64,000 nucleotides of DNA from Atherinomorus stipes (Eukaryota; Chordata; Actinopteri; Atheriniformes; Atherinidae). The stretch is taken from contig JALJCO010003890.1 of the NCBI GenBank assembly GCA_023101725.1, positions 32,849 to 96,848 on the forward strand, written 5' to 3'. Positions within the stretch are counted from its first letter, which is position 1; every line of letters begins with the position of its first letter. The position numbers and the translations under genes are program-made. Below, in pieces: positions 59,656-64,000 of the stretch. The notes below the pieces were generated by a model, which saw only the letters and a program-made list of their open reading frames with translations, was not told where the DNA came from and did no database searches.

Positions 59656-60593
59656 TGCATTAAAACCGTATAACGCACGGATCCCAGTTGTTTAATCCGA
59701 TTATACCACAGAGTTAACATTCAATTACAAACGTTTATGCACTTTATTAAACTCGCTAAAATTGCTAACGTATAGGAACTATTGTATGCCGGCAGCCGGT
59801 GTGAGCGTTGCTATGGTGATTTCATTCAGTGGCGCAATGATACGACAGTGATTTAACTGGATGTGCGTATATACAGAAATAACGCACACCCGCAGGCTGC
59901 ATTGTGTACTTGTGTGGAACCGTTCGGTACGCTGCTCTCGGGTCGGCATGATCCTGGACTGAACTGTTTATTTAGCTATTTATTGTTTCATTAAGTGTTT
60001 TGGTGCCACTGGACCTAATTGAGCGACGGACCGTTGAATCTTCGCCTCCACTCGCTGCAGCGCGCTGACCATCCTGTTTCTAACAACATGGCATGAAAGC
60101 TCGTTGAGCTAAAGGAAGCGTCGTCAAACTTCAAGTCCCCGCCTGGGAGCACCCCCATTTTGATGAAGAGGGAGGAGGAAAGAAAAGAAGAAAGCCGACA
60201 AAACAAAAGCAGCGTGCCCACTCGGTCCAAGTACCCCCACCTGCAGCTCGCAGGAGACGGACATGAGGCAGTGCCGGACATCCGATGGGCGTGACCCGAT
60301 AGTGAGGTTAGGGTTCGGGGTTAGGGATGGGGGTAAAGGTTACAATAGACCTTTTTCACAGAAACCAGAAGTACGTAACGGGTGAGAATCAGACTTCAGT
60401 CAAACGTCAGAAATGGATCATGTTTCCACTCTGGATGTCACATTTGAGCCCGTTTACTCGACTCTGCCTCCATCTGAAGAACCAGAAGTTTTTCCTGCAT
60501 TGTTTCCATCACCTGACCAACGATGCATCGTTTTGTCATCTGCACGTGTCGAGCTGCTCCCGGGATTTTAAAGAGACGGAGTTTGTTCATATA
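59656..60593. other. Unassigned sequence between arrays
   Basis: Includes a possible inverted motif pair GTGCATTAAAACCGTATAACGC near 59656 and a C-rich segment. No gene recognised. GTTAGGGTTCGGGGTTAGGG at 60307-60326 is a short telomere-like stretch. Confidence 0.4.
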
Positions 60594-62391
60594 CCGGGTT
60601 AAAGCTGCTAGCATCCATGCTACGCCGGGTTAAAGCTGGTAGCATCCACGCCGGGTTAAAGCTGCTAGCATCCATGCCACGCCGGGTTAAAGCTGGTAGC
60701 ATCCATGCCACGCCGGGTTAAAGCTGCTAGCATCAATGCCACGCCGGGATAAAGCTGCTAGCATCCGTGCCACGCCGGGATAAAGCTGCTAGCATCCATG
60801 CCACGCCGGGTTAAAGCTGCTAGCATCCATGCCACGCCGGGTTAAAGCTGGTAGCATCCATGCCACGCCGGGTTAAAGCTGCTAGCATCCATGCCACGCC
60901 AGCTTAAAGCTGCTAGCATCCACGTCGGGTTAAAGCTGCTAGCATCTGTGCCACACCGGGTTAAAGCTGCTAGCATCCATGCCACGCCGGGTTAAAAGCT
61001 GCCCAGCATCAATGCCACGCCGTGTTAAAGCTGGTAGCATCCATGCCACGCCGGGTTATAGCTGCTAGCATCCATGCCACGCCAGCTCTGGAAAGCTGAC
61101 TTGAGCATCCACGTCGGGTTTAAAGCTGCTAGCATCTGTGCCACACCGGGTTAAAGCTGCTAGCATCCATGCCACGCCGGGTTAAAGCTGCTAGCATCCG
61201 TGCCACGCCGGGTTAAAGCTGCTAGCATCTGTGCCACGCCGGGTTAAAGCTGCTAGCATCCATGCCACGCCGGGTTAAAGCTGCTAGCATCCATGCCACG
61301 CCGGGTTAAAGCTGCTAGCATCCGTGCCACGCCGGGTTAAAGCTGCTAGCATCCGTGCCACGCCGGGTTAAAGCTGCTAGCATCCATGCCACGGCCGGGT
61401 TAAAGCTGCTAGCATCCATGCCACGCCGGGTTAAAGCTGCTAGCATCCATGCCACGCCGGGTTAAAGCTGCTAGCATCCATGCCACGCCGGGTTAAAGCT
61501 GCTAGCATCCATGCCACGCCGGGTTAAAGCTGCTAGCATCCGTGCCACGCCGGGTTAAAGCTGCTAGCATCCATGCCACGCCGGGTTAAAGCTGCTAGCA
61601 TCCATGCCACGCCGGGTTAAAGCTGCTAGCATCCATGCCACGCCGGGTTAAAGCTGCTAGCATCCATGCCACGCCGGGTTAAAGCTGCTAGCATCCATGC
61701 CACGCCGGGTTAAAGCTGGTAGCATCCGTGCCACGCCGGGTTAAAGCTGCTAGCATCCTTGCCACGCCGGGTTAAAGCTGCTAGCATCCATGCCACGCCG
61801 GGTTAAAGCTGGTAGCATCCATGCCACGCCGGGTTAAAGCTGCTAGCATCCGTGCCACGCCGGGTTAAAAGCTAGCATCCATGCCACGCCGGGTTAAAGC
61901 TGCTAGCATCCATGCCACGCCGGGTTAAAGCTGCTAGCATCCATGCCACGCCGGGTTAAAGCTGCTAGCATCCATGCCACGCCGGGTTAAAGCTGCTAGC
62001 ATCCGTGCCACGCCGGGTTAAAGCTGGTAGCATCCATGCCACGCCGGGTTAAAGCTGCTAGCATCCTTGCCACGCCGGGTTAAAGCTGCTAGCATCCGTG
62101 CCACGCCGGGTTAAAGCTGCTAGCATCCGTGCCACGCCGGGTTAAAGCTGCTAGCATCCGTGCCACGCCGGGTTAAAGCTGCTAGCATCCATGCCACGCC
62201 GGGTTAAAGCTGCTAGCATCCGTGCCACGCCGGGTTAAAGCTGCTAGCATCCATGCCACGCCGGGTAAAGCTGCTAGCATCCATGCCACGCCGGGTTAAA
62301 GCTGCTAGCATCCATGCCACGCCGGGTTAAAGCTGCTAGCATCCATGCCACGGCGGGTTAAAGCTGCTAGCATCCATGCCACGCCGGGTTC
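60594..62391. repeat. 31-bp minisatellite array (~58 units)
   Basis: The unit is CCGGGTTAAAGCTGCTAGCA plus TCCATGCCACG. The period is 31 (for example 61210 to 61241). It includes the palindrome GCTAGC, with CTGGTAGC and CCGTGCC variants. The left and central parts (60900-61130) are more degraded than the right. Confidence 0.95.
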
Positions 62392-62499
62392 AGGAGTCAT
62401 TCATGCTAAAGGACCAAACCAAGTTCTCAGTACACATGCAAGATTCTACTGCAGGAGGACGCATATTTTTGGATTTAAAGTCCTTTTATAATTGATTTC

Positions 62500-62708
62500 A
62501 TGCAATATTCTCATTTTTTGAGTTGTTGATTTAGAGGTTTTCTTAAGCTGCAACTTCTAATCAGCAACATCCAAACAAATAAAAGCTGCAAATATATTGA
62601 TTCACATATTATTTATCTATACAATATGTAAATTGCACCTTTTAAGTTGAAGTATAGAAATGCATAAACTTTTTCAGGATATTCTAATTTTTTGGGTAGT
62701 ACCTGTAG
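62500..62708 (-). mobile_element. Tc1/mariner-like end, reverse copy
   Basis: Reverse complement of 5620-5800. Read in reverse it has ACTACCCAAAAAATTAGAAT, AAAAGGTGCAATTTACATAT and GATGTTGCTGATTAGAAGTT. Only the terminal part is present. Confidence 0.6.
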
Positions 62709-63894
62709 TTTGTTTTATACCACGGTCAGTAATAATTCTGATGTCAACGGGTGTCGGGCTGTAACGGTTCAAGTCACGGTTCAGGGTTTTGTCAGTACAG
62801 TGATGGAAAAAAAATGCAAATATGTTTTATTAACAAGTTCACTGAAACTGAACATCAAAGCTGTTTGTGGTGCCTGTAAATGTTCACATATGTGAAGCCT
62901 GATGCCTTCATTCACATGGCAACATGGTTCATTCGTTTATCAGTAGTATCGGATCGATATTGGGTATGGTATCGGCCTGGATGGAAAAACCTGGATCGGT
63001 GCGTCTCTAACTGTCATCAGCTGCTCCTCGGAAAGATGAAACTGGCATCAGAATCGGTGGTTTTCCGTTTGTTGCCGTCTCATCTGCAGCAGCCGGTTCC
63101 CGTGTCTCCACCGGCGTGAAAGGGGAGGCGAGAGCGGCTTTCTGCTCCCACCTGTAGCGCATGCAGCGCCCCCTCCACACCTCTGAAGCAGACATGGTGT
63201 TCCAGCGCTCTCCCACCTGCAGGGTGTTGACCTTGTCCATCAGATTTCAGGCTCTGGGGACTTCTCCGGCTCGGCAGCTGGAGCTCGCAGGTGGATGGAG
63301 GGAGGGGTTGTCATGGAAACAGGCCACGGGGATGGGACTCAGAGGAGAAAAGCTCTCATTGATGGCAGATTTCCGGTGTCACCCGCTGAGCGTGCAGAAA
63401 GGCTCGTCCGTTTCCTCGCCGGCGGATGTCTCGCTGAAGCCGTTTCAGGTTTCACGAACGCCAGACTGCTGCTGCTCTGTCCTCACAGCCGTGTTTCCTG
63501 CAGCCCCCCCGCACATTTCTGCAGGAACAGACATTCCAGATACAGTTCAAGTCTTTAACCGTCACAGTAACATGCAAAGTACTTTGACTGTGATGCGCGT
63601 ATCAGTGCGCAGATCTGTGTCAACCAGCTGAACTCTCCAAGGATTAAAAATCTATTTTTAGCTGACAGTGAAGTTGTTTTATTTTTCACTGTAACACGTT
63701 CACAACTTGATGGAAAAACCTAAATAAATAAGAGTCTTTATAATGACAAACTTATTTAGTTTATTCTCATAGCCGTCAACGTTCATCATCATCATCATCA
63801 TCATCATCCGCATCAGGTTCCTAACCAGGTTTTCACATGCATGACATCACCGGGTTCGGCGCTACTGCGTATTATTGATGCAGGAGCATGTCGG
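62709..63894. other. Unassigned sequence with an ATC microsatellite
   Basis: 63060-63540 is relatively GC-rich and open in several frames. A minus-strand frame at 63240-63007 (77 codons, starting MDKVNTLQVG) looks protein-like in composition but I do not recognise it. An ATC tract lies at 63783-63808. Confidence 0.35.
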
Positions 63895-64000
63895 AGTATA
63901 ATTTCGGGACCCGGTACCGTTCACATTCGAATCGATGCGGTACCAGCTTGCAGTGCCGATCGGTACCAGCTTCCGGTACCTATCGGTACCAGCTTCGGTA
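63895..64000. repeat. Start of a CGGTACC-containing tandem array
   Basis: GATCGGTACCAGCTT and close variants recur about every 15-22 bp up to the edge of the window, so the array probably continues beyond it. Confidence 0.6.

Overview
The window looks like teleost fish genomic DNA, most likely from a spiny-rayed fish. The evidence is a two-exon setmar gene, L2-type LINE remnants, a Tc1/mariner-like end, a tRNA-headed SINE typical of fish, many short terminal-inverted-repeat (TIR) DNA elements and an AT-rich background. I cannot name the species.

Only one protein-coding gene is well supported. It is setmar, a SET-domain histone-lysine methyltransferase, on the minus strand. A 29-codon exon 1 (22970-22884) is joined across a 3,279-bp intron to a single large exon 2 (19604-18240) carrying pre-SET, SET and post-SET. 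The exon boundaries and phase match my recollection of mammalian SETMAR exons 1 and 2. The stop comes directly after post-SET, so there is no transposase fusion. Exon 2 is unusual: about 636 bp of in-frame tandem repeats sit inside the SET domain, including four copies of a 17-residue SET segment, only the last of which continues into the NHSC motif. The upstream flank is CpG-rich, with ETS-like and CRE-like motifs and a CTCF-like core.

The rest is dominated by tandem repeats, roughly 35 of 64 kb by my estimate. In order: a 14-bp array (30-1215); a degenerate 10-bp array (1280-2022); a 37-bp array (6715-12211); a 40-bp array (14403-15010); a G-rich 10-11-bp array (16848-18056); an 18-bp array inside the setmar intron (20893-21338); a C-rich ~40-bp array (23344-24273); a 41-bp array with a 2.13-kb higher-order period (27733-34733); a 12/18-bp array with duplicated flanks and an inverted central block (43290-59655); a 31-bp array (60594-62391); and the start of another array at the right edge (63895-64000).

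Between the arrays lie interspersed elements, several of them nested: a SINE with a 13-bp target-site duplication inside a Tc1-like remnant, an L2 fragment inside one arm of a large palindromic DNA element, a LINE reverse-transcriptase remnant with a micro-inversion, and several repeat families present at two or more places. The very long open frames in the 12/18-bp array are artefacts of a repeat unit divisible by three and are not annotated as genes. I found no convincing new multi-gene system. The most notable items are the minisatellite growing inside the setmar SET domain, the structure of the large arrays, and the nested insertions.
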